Positions 36,985 to 45,533 of a stretch of DNA of 64,000 nucleotides are shown here, in pieces; the first letter of the stretch is position 1; the number at the start of each line of letters is the position of its first letter. The position numbers and the translations under genes were made by a program. Below the pieces are notes generated by a model that saw only the letters and a program-made list of their open reading frames with translations, searched no databases and was not told where the DNA came from. Source of the DNA: JAXGPP01 sp040766885 (GTDB lineage Bacteria; Planctomycetota; Planctomycetia; Pirellulales; Thermoguttaceae); assembly GCA_040766885.1 (NCBI GenBank), contig JAXGPP010000007.1:387167-451166 (forward strand), read 5' to 3'.

Positions 36985-37980
36985 CTATCTCGTAGAAGGC
37001 GCTCGCCAGTCACGAAGCGCTTCAAGAACCCCGGCGATGTCCGCCGGAATCGGCGCCACGATCTCCAGCGCCTCGCCGCTGGCCGGATGGATGAAGCGCA
37101 GTCGCCGCGCGTGCAGCGCCTGGCGTTCGAGGAGAACCGTGTCGTCCCCGGGAGCACGGCAGATCTCGCCGCGAGTGATCCGCGACCGCCCACCATACTG
37201 GCGGTCGCAGAGAATGGGGCAGCCGATATGATCGAGATGCACTCGGATCTGGTGTGTTCGTCCGGTCTTTGGCGCCGCCCGGATCGAGGCAAAGCCGTCG
37301 AACCGCTCGACGACTTCGTAGAACGTCTCCGCCGCTCGGCTGTCGTCGGCCCCTTCGAGGATCGCCATCTTCTCGCGATGCTGGGGGTGCATGCCGATCG
37401 ACTTGACGATGACGTCGCGGTCGCGAAGGGGTGTACCGGCGACGATGGCGAAGTATTCCTTCTCGATAGTACGGCTCTGGAACTGCTCGCTGAGCTTGCC
37501 GTGAGCAATGTCGTTCTTGGCGACCAGGATTGCCCCGCTGGTATCGCGGTCGAGTCGATGGACAATTCCCGGCCGCAGCGGTCCGCCCGTCTGGCTCAAT
37601 TGGCCGCCGAAGCAATGCTGGAGCGCACTGGCGAGGGTTCCCGACCAGTGGCCGCGCGCCGGGTGCACCACCATGCCGGGCGGCTTGTTAATCACCGCCA
37701 GCCACTCGTCGTCATAGAGGATGTCCAGCGGGATCGCTTCGGGCTGGGGAGCGGAACGTGGGATTTCCGGCAGCACGACGCGGACTCGCTGGCCCGGCTT
37801 CAGTCGATAGCTCGGTTTGCCCCCCTGGTCGTCGATCTGGGAACCGCCCGCGGTAATGATGCGGCGGATATGAACCCGGCTGTAATCCGGCAAGTAGTGG
37901 GCCAGGAACACGTCAAGGCGCCAGCCCGACTGCGATGACTGGACGACAAACTCGCGCGGCTGGTCGGAGAGTGGCTCCAT
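36985..37980 (-). CDS. RluA-family 23S rRNA pseudouridine synthase
   Basis: A 331-aa protein starting MEPLSDQPREFVVQ at 37980. An S4-like RNA-binding region (RLDVFLAHYLPDYSRVHIRRII) is followed by the catalytic domain. The catalytic Asp is Asp144 in GIVHRLDRDTSGAILVAK. Other motifs are KEYFAIVAG and KTGRTHQIRVHLDHIGCPILCDRQYGG. The S4 plus RluA arrangement is that of RluC/RluD-type enzymes, which modify uridines in 23S rRNA helix 69 or related sites. The start was chosen for the MEPL residue; an upstream ATG extension looks non-homologous. Confidence 0.93.
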   Translation of the reverse strand: MEPLSDQPREFVVQSSQSGWRLDVFLAHYLPDYSRVHIRRIITAGGSQIDDQGGKPSYRLKPGQRVRVVLPEIPRSAPQPEAIPLDILYDDEWLAVINKPPGMVVHPARGHWSGTLASALQHCFGGQLSQTGGPLRPGIVHRLDRDTSGAILVAKNDIAHGKLSEQFQSRTIEKEYFAIVAGTPLRDRDVIVKSIGMHPQHREKMAILEGADDSRAAETFYEVVERFDGFASIRAAPKTGRTHQIRVHLDHIGCPILCDRQYGGRSRITRGEICRAPGDDTVLLERQALHARRLRFIHPASGEALEIVAPIPADIAGVLEALRDWRAPSTR

Positions 37981-38070
37981 GGAACAGGGCCGAAAGCGCG
38001 GCCGGCAGGCCACACGTGTTGACGGGTAGCAGGGACGAAACCGTTCAGCCGGTGCGGCGTCTGGGTTGTG

Positions 38071-39120
38071 CTACGGCTGCGGGGCTTCCTCGCTAGGGGT
38101 CGCAGTCTCCGCCGGAGCCTCGCCTTGCGGTGGCGTCTCGGCTGGTTCAGCCGCTGGCGGCGCATCCACCTCGGCAGGAGCTCCATTCTCCCCCGGCGCC
38201 TCGGTCATCGCAGCCGCATCGCCTTCGGCAGGGGCGGGGCTTTCCGCGGGCTGAGGGCCCTCAAGGGCCGGCTCGGCGGGCTCGGCAGAAGGCGGAGTAC
38301 CGCCCTCGGGCTGCGACGATGCCTCGGGAGCGGCTTCGGCTGTACCGGGCTCGACCGGAGCCGTGTCCTGGTCGGCCGGCGAAGGGGGTGGCGGTGATGG
38401 CGGAGGAGTAAGGCTGCTCGAAGGAGCCGGTTCGCTCAGCGCACCAGGATCGAAAATCGGCCGCTCGCCGGTGGCTCCCCTCTGCCCCGGCGGTTCGTAC
38501 TTGGCAAACGCGTCGTAGAACTCCTTCGTCTCGTCGCGTTCGAGCGCCTTCAGACGCTGGCGGGCCATGTGGGCGTAAACGCTGTTGGGCCACTCGTCGA
38601 CCAGCTTTTTGTATTGTTCGATCGCCGACTCGAGCTCACCCTGCGATTGCCGCGTGCCGGCCATCGCTTCGTAGCTCTGCCCCAAACCATAGGTTGCGCG
38701 CTGGCGGAGTTCCGAGTTTCTGGTCTGATCGAGAACGGTCAGGTAGCCGTCGCGTGCCTCCTGGAGGTGCTGGTTGGCCAGGGCCTTGTTCTGGAACAAT
38801 TCTTGACAGCCGGTCTCCAGATTCATATCGGCGGCCACGGTTTGCGACCAATGGGCGGCAGGGCTCCCCGCGTATCGCTCCGCCACATCCTGCAAATCCG
38901 AGGGCTTGCCGGACGTTCGCGCATCGAAGAACGCGGTCCAGCCGGCGGCCTTGTCGGCGGCCGACTGCTTGGACCACCACGACCAGGCGAAGAAGGCGAC
39001 GAGCGCCAGCACGAGCACCCCAATGATCGCATTGGCATACGGCTTTATCGTCTCCGACGAGTCCTTGAGCCAATCGAGCAGCAGGTTGTGCTGCAGTTCG
39101 TGCCGACGTTCGCTTTTCAT
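38071..39120 (-). CDS. TPR protein with N-terminal membrane anchor and acidic proline-rich tail
   Basis: A 349-aa protein. A basic N-terminus leads into a transmembrane helix (IIGVLVLALVAFFAWSWW, about residues 33-51). TPR-like helices follow to about residue 205 (RQRATYGLGQSYEAMAG, ELESAIEQYKKLVDEWPNSVYAHMARQRLKAL). From residue 225 to the end the chain is an Ala/Pro/Glu-rich tail (EPAPSSSLTPPPSPPPP). The topology resembles YfgM-type proteins that link periplasmic chaperones to the translocon; the fit is only by layout. It precedes the pseudouridine synthase, 90 bp away. Confidence 0.8.
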   Translation of the reverse strand: MKSERRHELQHNLLLDWLKDSSETIKPYANAIIGVLVLALVAFFAWSWWSKQSAADKAAGWTAFFDARTSGKPSDLQDVAERYAGSPAAHWSQTVAADMNLETGCQELFQNKALANQHLQEARDGYLTVLDQTRNSELRQRATYGLGQSYEAMAGTRQSQGELESAIEQYKKLVDEWPNSVYAHMARQRLKALERDETKEFYDAFAKYEPPGQRGATGERPIFDPGALSEPAPSSSLTPPPSPPPPSPADQDTAPVEPGTAEAAPEASSQPEGGTPPSAEPAEPALEGPQPAESPAPAEGDAAAMTEAPGENGAPAEVDAPPAAEPAETPPQGEAPAETATPSEEAPQP

Positions 39121-39335
39121 TGCCTTGATCCTGGCGACCGACTTGCCGTAACCGTTGTCCTGCCTCCCTCTGAGGGGCGGACGATGGCTGTAAACCGTGA
39201 AGTATAAAGGCCCTTGCGGCGCAACGTCAAGGGATCACGGAATGCCTGGCCGCGCTGCCTATCCTAGGGGGTGGCGGGCGGTGCCGCGCCCGTCACGGCG
39301 TGCCGGTCAGTTCCGGAAGTGGCGAGCAGAGCAAC

Positions 39336-40058
39336 TTAATGGGGACTCGGTGTGGCGACGGCGGGAGTCGCCGCGGCGCGGATCACGCCGTCCTCCATTT
39401 CATACGCGGTATCAAAGACATCCAACGCCCGGTGATCATGGGTTACCACGATCACGCCGGTTCCGTGCTCGTGGGCCACGCGGCGGAACAGTTCCATCAC
39501 CTGGCGGCCGCGGTGGCTGTCCAGCGCGGCGGTGGGCTCATCGGCAAGCATCACGCTGGGCTGATTGGCCAGGGCACGGGCGACGGCTACCCGTTGTTGC
39601 TGGCCGCCGGACAGCATGCTGGGGCGATAATCGGCGCGATCTCCCACGCCGAGGGCGTCGAGCAGTTCCAGGGCGCGCCTGCGGGCGGGCCGCGATGGCA
39701 TGCCGTTGAGCTCCATCGCGATTCGGACATTCTCCTGTGCCGACAGGAAGGGAATGAGGTTCGATTTCTGAAAGACGTAACCGATGTGCCTGCGCCGGAA
39801 GGACCGTAGGTTGGTCATCGCCCGGGAACCATCCATCACCAGTCTTCCGCCGATGAGGATCTGCCCGGCGGTCGGCGGATTGATGAGCCCCACCGCGGTG
39901 AGAAACGTCGACTTGCCGGCGCCGCTCGGTCCCAACAGCGCCGCGACCTCGCCGCGGCGAACCGTCAGCGACGCGTCGCGCATGGCAACGACCTCGGTGT
40001 TGCCGCTGCCGTACACCTTGGTGAGTTGCCTGGTCTCGATTGCCACATCGCCGTTCAT
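39336..40058 (-). CDS. ABC transporter ATPase (DevA/LolD type)
   Basis: A 240-aa protein. Walker A GPSGAGKST, Q-loop VFQKSNLIPFLSAQENV, signature LSGGQQQRVAVARAL, Walker B VMLADEPTAALDS and switch His VVTHDHRAL are all present. An ATG at 40058 was preferred to a GTG at 40064. It is the last of three genes in the order adaptor, permease, ATPase, as in cyanobacterial DevBCA or MacAB-type exporters. The permease has a single FtsX-like fold, so this ATPase energises an outer-envelope exporter rather than an importer. Confidence 0.95.
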   Translation of the reverse strand: MNGDVAIETRQLTKVYGSGNTEVVAMRDASLTVRRGEVAALLGPSGAGKSTFLTAVGLINPPTAGQILIGGRLVMDGSRAMTNLRSFRRRHIGYVFQKSNLIPFLSAQENVRIAMELNGMPSRPARRRALELLDALGVGDRADYRPSMLSGGQQQRVAVARALANQPSVMLADEPTAALDSHRGRQVMELFRRVAHEHGTGVIVVTHDHRALDVFDTAYEMEDGVIRAAATPAVATPSPH

Positions 40059-40065
40059 CGGCACA

Positions 40066-41280
40066 TTACCCCATCAGCGCTTCGTTGGGCTGTACTCGCA
40101 TCGCGCGCCAGATGCCCAGGAAGCTGGAGAGCACGGAGATTGCCAGCACGATGACCGCCAATTGCAGCAGGTCCTGATCGGTGAGCACGACACGGCGAGG
40201 GAAACGCGGGAACAGCCTCTGCCCGACGACATAGGCGATCCCGTATCCGAGAGCGCCCAGCGCGATGGCTTGCTGCAGGATCAGGGCTAGAATTGTCCGA
40301 TTCGGGGCGCCGATGAGCTTCAGCAAGGCGATCGAGTGCAGTTTGTCGAGCGTCAGCGTATAGAGGATCAGCGCCATAATGATGGCGGCGATGACGGTCA
40401 GCAAAGCACGAAACATGCCCAATTGCCTGCGAGCCTTGTCGACCATGCCCTGGACGAGCAGGTCTTTCTGTCCCTCCTTGGTGAAGACGCCGACGTCGCC
40501 CCAGGAGGAAATCACGGCAGCGACCCGGGCGACATCCGCCCCGGGAGCGATGCGAACGACTACGGCGCTCAGCTCACGCGATGGTACCGCGGGAAGCTCC
40601 CCTGCCGGACGGTTGAGTTGCTCGGTGAGCGCGGGTTGTTTGATGAAGACTTCGTGGGTCTGGCCGCGACGTTCCCTCGCGGCGCGCTCGAGGCGAATCG
40701 CTTCGCCCGCCATGTCGAACTGGATCGATTGCGAATCCCACACGGTGGCGAAAGCCATTCCGTCGCCGCCCGAACTTACCATGCCACTGGTAACTCCCAC
40801 GACCGTGTACGTCTCTTTGCCCAGCTTGATCCGCTCGTGGAGGTGGAGTCCCAAGCTCTTGTCGGCGACGATCTCAAAGTGGTTCTGACGCAAGGGCCTT
40901 CCCGCAATCAGCGGCAGCCACTCTCCCTTGTCCAGCGGCCAACTCAAGCCGAGAACCGCCATCCGCAGTGGCTTCCCGTTGTGCTGCCGTTGAACCGTGT
41001 GGAACACGAACTCCCGTGCCGATTCCACGCCGGGAACGGCCAACGCGCGGTAGACGAGCGACTTTGGCACACGCGACACCTCCGCAAACGGCCCCCGAGT
41101 ATCGCGCTGAACCACCCATACGTCGGCCCCGATCCGCTCGATCAACAGCGTTGCGTCTTCGATCAGACCGCGGTAGATGCCCCCCATGCCCATTACGATC
41201 ATCAGCAGCATGCCAATGCCCAGCGTGGTCAAGGCAAAACGGCCGAGGTTGTGCTGAATGTCCTTCCACGCGAGGTTCAT
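40066..41280 (-). CDS. ABC permease of FtsX/DevC type
   Basis: A 404-aa protein starting MNLAWKDIQHNLGRFALTTLGIG at 41280; the start overlaps the adaptor stop (ATGA). It has one transmembrane helix near the front (FALTTLGIGMLLMIVMG), a large periplasmic domain (about residues 45-270), and three C-terminal helices (ALLTVIAAIIMALILYTLTL, ILALILQQAIALGALGY, LLQLAVIVLAISVLSSFLG). This is the MacB/FtsX/DevC topology. The periplasmic part begins IERIGADVWVVQRDT, typical of DevC-like permeases. The downstream ATPase starts about 8 bp after the stop. Confidence 0.92.
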   Translation of the reverse strand: MNLAWKDIQHNLGRFALTTLGIGMLLMIVMGMGGIYRGLIEDATLLIERIGADVWVVQRDTRGPFAEVSRVPKSLVYRALAVPGVESAREFVFHTVQRQHNGKPLRMAVLGLSWPLDKGEWLPLIAGRPLRQNHFEIVADKSLGLHLHERIKLGKETYTVVGVTSGMVSSGGDGMAFATVWDSQSIQFDMAGEAIRLERAARERRGQTHEVFIKQPALTEQLNRPAGELPAVPSRELSAVVVRIAPGADVARVAAVISSWGDVGVFTKEGQKDLLVQGMVDKARRQLGMFRALLTVIAAIIMALILYTLTLDKLHSIALLKLIGAPNRTILALILQQAIALGALGYGIAYVVGQRLFPRFPRRVVLTDQDLLQLAVIVLAISVLSSFLGIWRAMRVQPNEALMG

Positions 41281-42431
41281 GGCGCGGCCACCCTCCGGCC
41301 ATCGGGAAGAGTCTGACCGCCGGCGGCGGTGAGCGCGACATCGCCGGGGCGAAGCCCTTCGACGACCTCCACGTTCTCGCGGGCCTCGAGGCCGAGCCGC
41401 ACCGGCTGCCACTGCGCCCGATTCCCTTCCTTGCGAAAGACGCCCGCTTCCGCTCCTTGCCACACGATGAATCGGGCAGGCAGGACCGCGACGGAGCTCT
41501 TTCGATCGACCTCGACATACACTTCCGCCCGCTGGCCGATGGCCCAGTTTTGGGGAAGCGACAGGACACGGACATCGACCACGAACTCGCGCGTCTCCCG
41601 GTCAGCCTCGCGGCCTAATCGAGAAACCTGGCCTTCAAAACTCCGCTTCGGCTCGGACCGGAACACGACGCGGGCGGGTTGCCCGACACGCAGCCGGGCC
41701 ATCTCTGTCTCATCGACCCAAGCAGATACCCAGATCTCGTCCAGCGACACGAGGGCCAGGGTCGGACTGCCCGGAACGACAATATCGCCCGGATCGCGAT
41801 ATCGCTTGATGATCAAACCGTCGAACGGTGCATTGACCTGCGCATCGGCAAGAAGCGCCTGGCGGTACGCCAGGTTTCTCTCCGCAGCGATCAGTTGCTT
41901 TCCTCCCTCGACGAGTGCCGCCTCGGCGCGGGCCAGACCGGCCTCGGCGATCCGGAAAGCCTCCGTCGCCTTCTCGCTTTCCTGTTCCGACATGGCGTTG
42001 GAGGAAACGAGCCGCCGCGAGCGCTCGTGGTCGCGCCGCGCCTGCTCCAGGACCACCGCCGTCTGTTCCCGATCGGCCTTGAGACGGGTGATCGCCGCCT
42101 CGGCCGAGGCGATGTTCGCCTGGGCGATCTCTACTTGTTGAGCCAGGTCGGAGTCATCCAGCGTGAAGAGGGGCTGGCCCGCTTTGACCTCGTCCCCCTG
42201 GTCGACGAGCAGTCTCTCGATGCGTCCGGCAATCTCCGGGCTGATCGTCGATTTGACCCGCGCCTCCAGTGTGCCGGTGCCCATCACCTCGGCGACAATC
42301 TCGCCCAACTCCACCCGGTGCTCGGTGACCGGCATGGGGGAGAATTTCAGCCAGTAGGCAAAGCCGGCCACCAAGGCGACGGCTGCCAAGAGCTTTGCAG
42401 CCCGCCATATCCATCGTGTTAAGTTAGACAA
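41277..42431 (-). CDS. HlyD-family periplasmic adaptor of an ABC exporter (DevB-like)
   Basis: A 384-aa protein beginning at a TTG codon at 42431 with GGAG about 9 bases upstream. An N-terminal membrane helix (AAKLLAAVALVAGFAYWL) is followed by the biotinyl-lipoyl-like region (GTGTLEARVKSTISPEIAGRIERL), an alpha-helical hairpin (residues about 95-170, IAQANIASAEAAITRLKAD), a second lipoyl half (NAPFDGLIIKRYRDPGDIV) and a beta barrel. In DevBCA or MacAB systems this bridges the inner-membrane permease to an outer-membrane channel. No TolC gene is visible. Confidence 0.92.
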   Translation of the reverse strand: MSNLTRWIWRAAKLLAAVALVAGFAYWLKFSPMPVTEHRVELGEIVAEVMGTGTLEARVKSTISPEIAGRIERLLVDQGDEVKAGQPLFTLDDSDLAQQVEIAQANIASAEAAITRLKADREQTAVVLEQARRDHERSRRLVSSNAMSEQESEKATEAFRIAEAGLARAEAALVEGGKQLIAAERNLAYRQALLADAQVNAPFDGLIIKRYRDPGDIVVPGSPTLALVSLDEIWVSAWVDETEMARLRVGQPARVVFRSEPKRSFEGQVSRLGREADRETREFVVDVRVLSLPQNWAIGQRAEVYVEVDRKSSVAVLPARFIVWQGAEAGVFRKEGNRAQWQPVRLGLEARENVEVVEGLRPGDVALTAAGGQTLPDGRRVAAP

Positions 42432-42606
42432 GCGACCACTCTCCTCCAGTCCTCCGAGTTCGTTCCGGACTGAGTCTCAGATGATTCCGCCTGTCGTTGG
42501 GTTACAAGGCGCGGGTTCGGGCGGGCGGTATTCTCCTCACTCCCTTAAAAGGCGGCAGGCAGGCTGAGAGGGCCGTTCACAACTGATCTGTTGATCGTGG
42601 TCTGTG

Positions 42607-42789
42607 TTAGTCGTGATCGTGGCCGGCATGCTCGTCCGTATCGGCACCATGGTCATGACCATCACCTTCAAAATGCTCTCCCGCCGGCGTCGTGGGGGAA
42701 TCTGCGGCGGGCTGATTCGACTCGCATCCGACTGCCACCAGACTGAGGGTCAGGAGAGCAGCCGCGGTGGGGCGGAGGACGCATTTCAT
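42607..42789 (-). CDS. Small histidine/aspartate-rich lipoprotein (60 aa)
   Basis: Starts MKCVLRPTAAALLTLSLVAV and carries the lipobox LVAVGC, so Cys22 is probably lipidated. The mature part ends in GHDHGADTDEH followed by AGHDHD, a stretch likely to bind Zn, Cu or Ni. The usual ribosome site is weak (AAAGG at about 12 bases). It lies between two exporter sets on the same strand, 117 bp from each neighbour on the upstream side. A metal-chaperone or sensor role for the neighbouring exporters is inference. The family is unknown to me. Confidence 0.7.
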   Translation of the reverse strand: MKCVLRPTAAALLTLSLVAVGCESNQPAADSPTTPAGEHFEGDGHDHGADTDEHAGHDHD

Positions 42790-42906
42790 AATCGGACTAC
42801 CTTTCGTGATTTCCTGTTGGTCAAAGGTCGAGGGTCGGTCTGATGCAGACTTACTGGCGGCCGGGGCTCGCCTCCACTCGCCCGGTGCAACATTTTCCCG
42901 CCCCGG

Positions 42907-43695
42907 TCAAGAGGCCTGCTCTGCACGGACCAGTTCGCGTTGGCCCAAGACCAACACGGCCAGAGCCAGGAGGGCGACCGCAAAGGTCAGCAGCGCGGCG
43001 ATATGTTGCCAGGCCGGCGCGGCGCTGAACAACAGTCGCTCGTCGAAGTGGATATGGGACGGCAGACTATCCCATCCCTTGGCTTTGAGCCCCAGCGCCC
43101 GGAGGTGGTACTGCACGGTGATCTGGTGAACGTTGGCCGGCAGCCAGGTAAGGACGAATTCAGAAAGGAAGGTATAGCCCACGGCTGCGACCATCGCCCG
43201 GCGGAGGAAGATCACACCCAACAGCGCATAAAGCGATCCGTATGCCAGGCAAGCGAGCACCGTCAGGCCGGCAAGTACGAACCAGTCGCGGAAAGCGTCT
43301 TCCTCCGGACGAATGTATGCGATCGCCGCCGTCAGCGCAACGAAGTCGACGATCAGGGTCCAGGCGACCGCAGCCAAGTACTTGCCGACGACGGCCCCCG
43401 TCTTTCCGGCCGGGCGCATCGCCAGATAAATCCAGGTTTGACCCTCCAGCTCGGCGTGGACGATCGGCGTGACCCACAGCAGAAGCGACAGGATGGTCAC
43501 GATCTGCGGCACCAAGGCAAACAACGCCACCGCCGCGAAGCCCTCCCGTTCCAGGTGCGCCTCCTGCCCCTGGACAAGGATCACAATCACCAGCGGAAAC
43601 AACGCCAGCGCGGCGCCGAATATCAGCCGCGGCGCACTGAGCGAACGGCTCCACTCGAAGCGAAAGACGGCCCAGATCGCGCGCAGGCTGATCAC
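42907..43695 (-). CDS. ABC-2 type permease
   Basis: A 262-aa protein. It begins with GTG at 43695, overlapping the stop of the ATPase gene (GTGA), with GGAGGGG upstream. Six hydrophobic segments are visible, including LIFGAALALFPLVIVILVQG, VPQIVTILSLLLWVTPIV, TLIVDFVALTAAIAY and LLTFAVALLALAVLVLGQ. This is the membrane half of a two-gene ABC exporter with the ATPase just upstream. Substrate unknown. Confidence 0.85.
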   Translation of the reverse strand: MISLRAIWAVFRFEWSRSLSAPRLIFGAALALFPLVIVILVQGQEAHLEREGFAAVALFALVPQIVTILSLLLWVTPIVHAELEGQTWIYLAMRPAGKTGAVVGKYLAAVAWTLIVDFVALTAAIAYIRPEEDAFRDWFVLAGLTVLACLAYGSLYALLGVIFLRRAMVAAVGYTFLSEFVLTWLPANVHQITVQYHLRALGLKAKGWDSLPSHIHFDERLLFSAAPAWQHIAALLTFAVALLALAVLVLGQRELVRAEQAS

Positions 43696-44624
43696 AGCAT
43701 GCCCCTCCGAATCCGCACCAGCGAGCTGAAAAGAGATTGCAGCGAGTCGTCGGCCGATCGCAATTCGTAGATCTCGATGCCGCTGGAGTCGAGCCACTCG
43801 GCCATCCGGCCGTAGAGCATCGCGGGACTTCGCGTCGAGATCACCAGCGAGTGGGGTTCGTCACCGAGCCGCACCGACTCCACGGCGCCCTGCCCAATCA
43901 ATCTTTGGGCAAGTTGCCGGGGATTGTTGGTCCGGATGCGGATCTCGCTGGACAAATCGGCCAGCACCTCCTGCATCTCGTCGGCCGAGCCGACTGCCAG
44001 CAGCCGGCTGCCATAGATCAGCAGGAACGAATGGGTGATCGCCTCAACCTCGTAGAGGATATGGCTGGCCAGTAGCACGCTCCGCCCCAAATGCACCCAT
44101 TCGCGGAGCAACTCTGTGAGCGCGTGGCGGCCGACCGGATCCAGGCCGTTGAACGGCTCGTCGAGAATCAGCAGTTCGGGCTCATGGGCGATCGCCTGGG
44201 CGAGTTTCGCCCGCTGACGCATGCCGCGCGAGTACTCTCCCACTTTGCGGTGCATGGCCGGAGCGAGACCAACGCGCTCCAGGGACTCTTCCGCCCGCCG
44301 TCGGGCTTCACTCCTTCCGAAGCCATACAGTTCGAGCAGATACGAGACCCACTCCAAACCAGTCACGTTGGGATGAAGTACATCCTGCTCGGGGCAGAGG
44401 CCGATGCGGCGCAGCACTCCCCGGTTGTTCCAAGGCCGTTGGCCAAACACGCGTACCCGGCCAATCGTGGGCCGAAGCTGCCCGGTAATGAGGTTGATGA
44501 GAGTGCTCTTGCCTGACCCGTTCGGTCCCAGCAGCCCGTGGGCGCCGCGGGGCAATGCGAGAGAAATCTCATTGACCCCGATCACCGATTTGTAGAGTTT
44601 GGTAACGCCCTTCAGTTCAATCAT
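43692..44624 (-). CDS. ABC transporter ATPase (ABC-2 exporter)
   Basis: A 310-aa protein. Walker A GPNGSGKSTL, signature YSRGMRQRAKLAQAI, Walker B LLILDEPFNGLDPVG and switch His LLASHILYEVEAI are present. After the ATPase fold (to about residue 215) there is a C-terminal domain of about 95 residues, as in drug-type ABC-2 ATPases. It begins 9 bp after the previous permease gene, so it belongs to the same operon, and pairs with the permease that overlaps its stop. Confidence 0.94.
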   Translation of the reverse strand: MIELKGVTKLYKSVIGVNEISLALPRGAHGLLGPNGSGKSTLINLITGQLRPTIGRVRVFGQRPWNNRGVLRRIGLCPEQDVLHPNVTGLEWVSYLLELYGFGRSEARRRAEESLERVGLAPAMHRKVGEYSRGMRQRAKLAQAIAHEPELLILDEPFNGLDPVGRHALTELLREWVHLGRSVLLASHILYEVEAITHSFLLIYGSRLLAVGSADEMQEVLADLSSEIRIRTNNPRQLAQRLIGQGAVESVRLGDEPHSLVISTRSPAMLYGRMAEWLDSSGIEIYELRSADDSLQSLFSSLVRIRRGML

Positions 44625-44633
44625 GGTCGGAAG

Positions 44634-45533
44634 TCAAATCCGCATCGGTGACGAAATTCGCCGGTAAAGCACTGACGTGGAGACAACGGTGATCGCGGCC
44701 AGCATGGCCACTGCCGGCAGTAGTGCCGCGGACGTATTGCCGGCGCCGAATACCCAACTCTGAACTTCTCCCAACGTGTGATAGAGCGATACCAGAAGCC
44801 AATAATCGGAAATCGTCCGCCCGGAGGTTCCCAGCAGGAACAGGTACACGGCCCAACCGACAATCCATACGGCAAACCAGGCGAATCCCGCGTAGCGGGT
44901 CTCACTGGTGAGCGAGGAAAAGGCCAGCGCCAGCGTGCTCGTCGGCAGCACGACGACCACCGAAGCGGTGACGATCCGCAGCGGCAGATCCCAAGTCTGG
45001 CCGACTACACTCAGGTCGGGCGAGAGGAGCACGGCGAACAAGTACAGCCCCAGCGCCGGCACCGTGGTGATCATCAGCACGAACGCCCAGACGACGGCGA
45101 GCTTGCCGGCCAGATACTCCAGCCGGGTCAGCGGCCGCGAGAAGTAGAGCAGGAACGCCCGCGACCGCACATCCTGGGCAATGAGCGGCGGAGCGACCAG
45201 CCCGATCAGCAAGAGCATGAGCAACCCCTGGGGATAGCGGAAGAACGTCATCAGGAGCCAGGTCCAGATCTCATGCCGCTCCATGCTCGGCGGCATACCC
45301 GGAATCATCCCGGTGGCGAGCTCGCGCAACTCGCCCTGGCTCAGCCACTGTTCGTAGCCGAAGAACGCCGCCCCCATGTAGAGCGCCGGGATCCAGGTGA
45401 CAAACAGCAGCCGGCGCAGCCAGTAGTTCTTCCAGGCGAGGACCACGCCCGTCTGGGTGATGACCCAGGCCCGCAGCGGCTCGGCGGTTCGGCGGCCTTC
45501 CCAGGCGCGGTATCCAAGATCATGGATGGGCAT
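44634..45533 (-). CDS. ABC-2 type permease
   Basis: A 299-aa protein beginning MPIHDLGYRAWEG. Six hydrophobic segments include LLFVTWIPALYMGAAFFGY, GLLMLLLIGLVAPPLIAQ, WAFVLMITTVPALGLYLFAV, and AALLPAVAMLAAITVV. The DVRSRAFLLYFSRPLTRLEY segment is a cytoplasmic coupling loop shared by ABC-2 subunits. The start overlaps the stop of the upstream ATPase gene by 14 bases. Confidence 0.85.
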   Translation of the reverse strand: MPIHDLGYRAWEGRRTAEPLRAWVITQTGVVLAWKNYWLRRLLFVTWIPALYMGAAFFGYEQWLSQGELRELATGMIPGMPPSMERHEIWTWLLMTFFRYPQGLLMLLLIGLVAPPLIAQDVRSRAFLLYFSRPLTRLEYLAGKLAVVWAFVLMITTVPALGLYLFAVLLSPDLSVVGQTWDLPLRIVTASVVVVLPTSTLALAFSSLTSETRYAGFAWFAVWIVGWAVYLFLLGTSGRTISDYWLLVSLYHTLGEVQSWVFGAGNTSAALLPAVAMLAAITVVSTSVLYRRISSPMRI

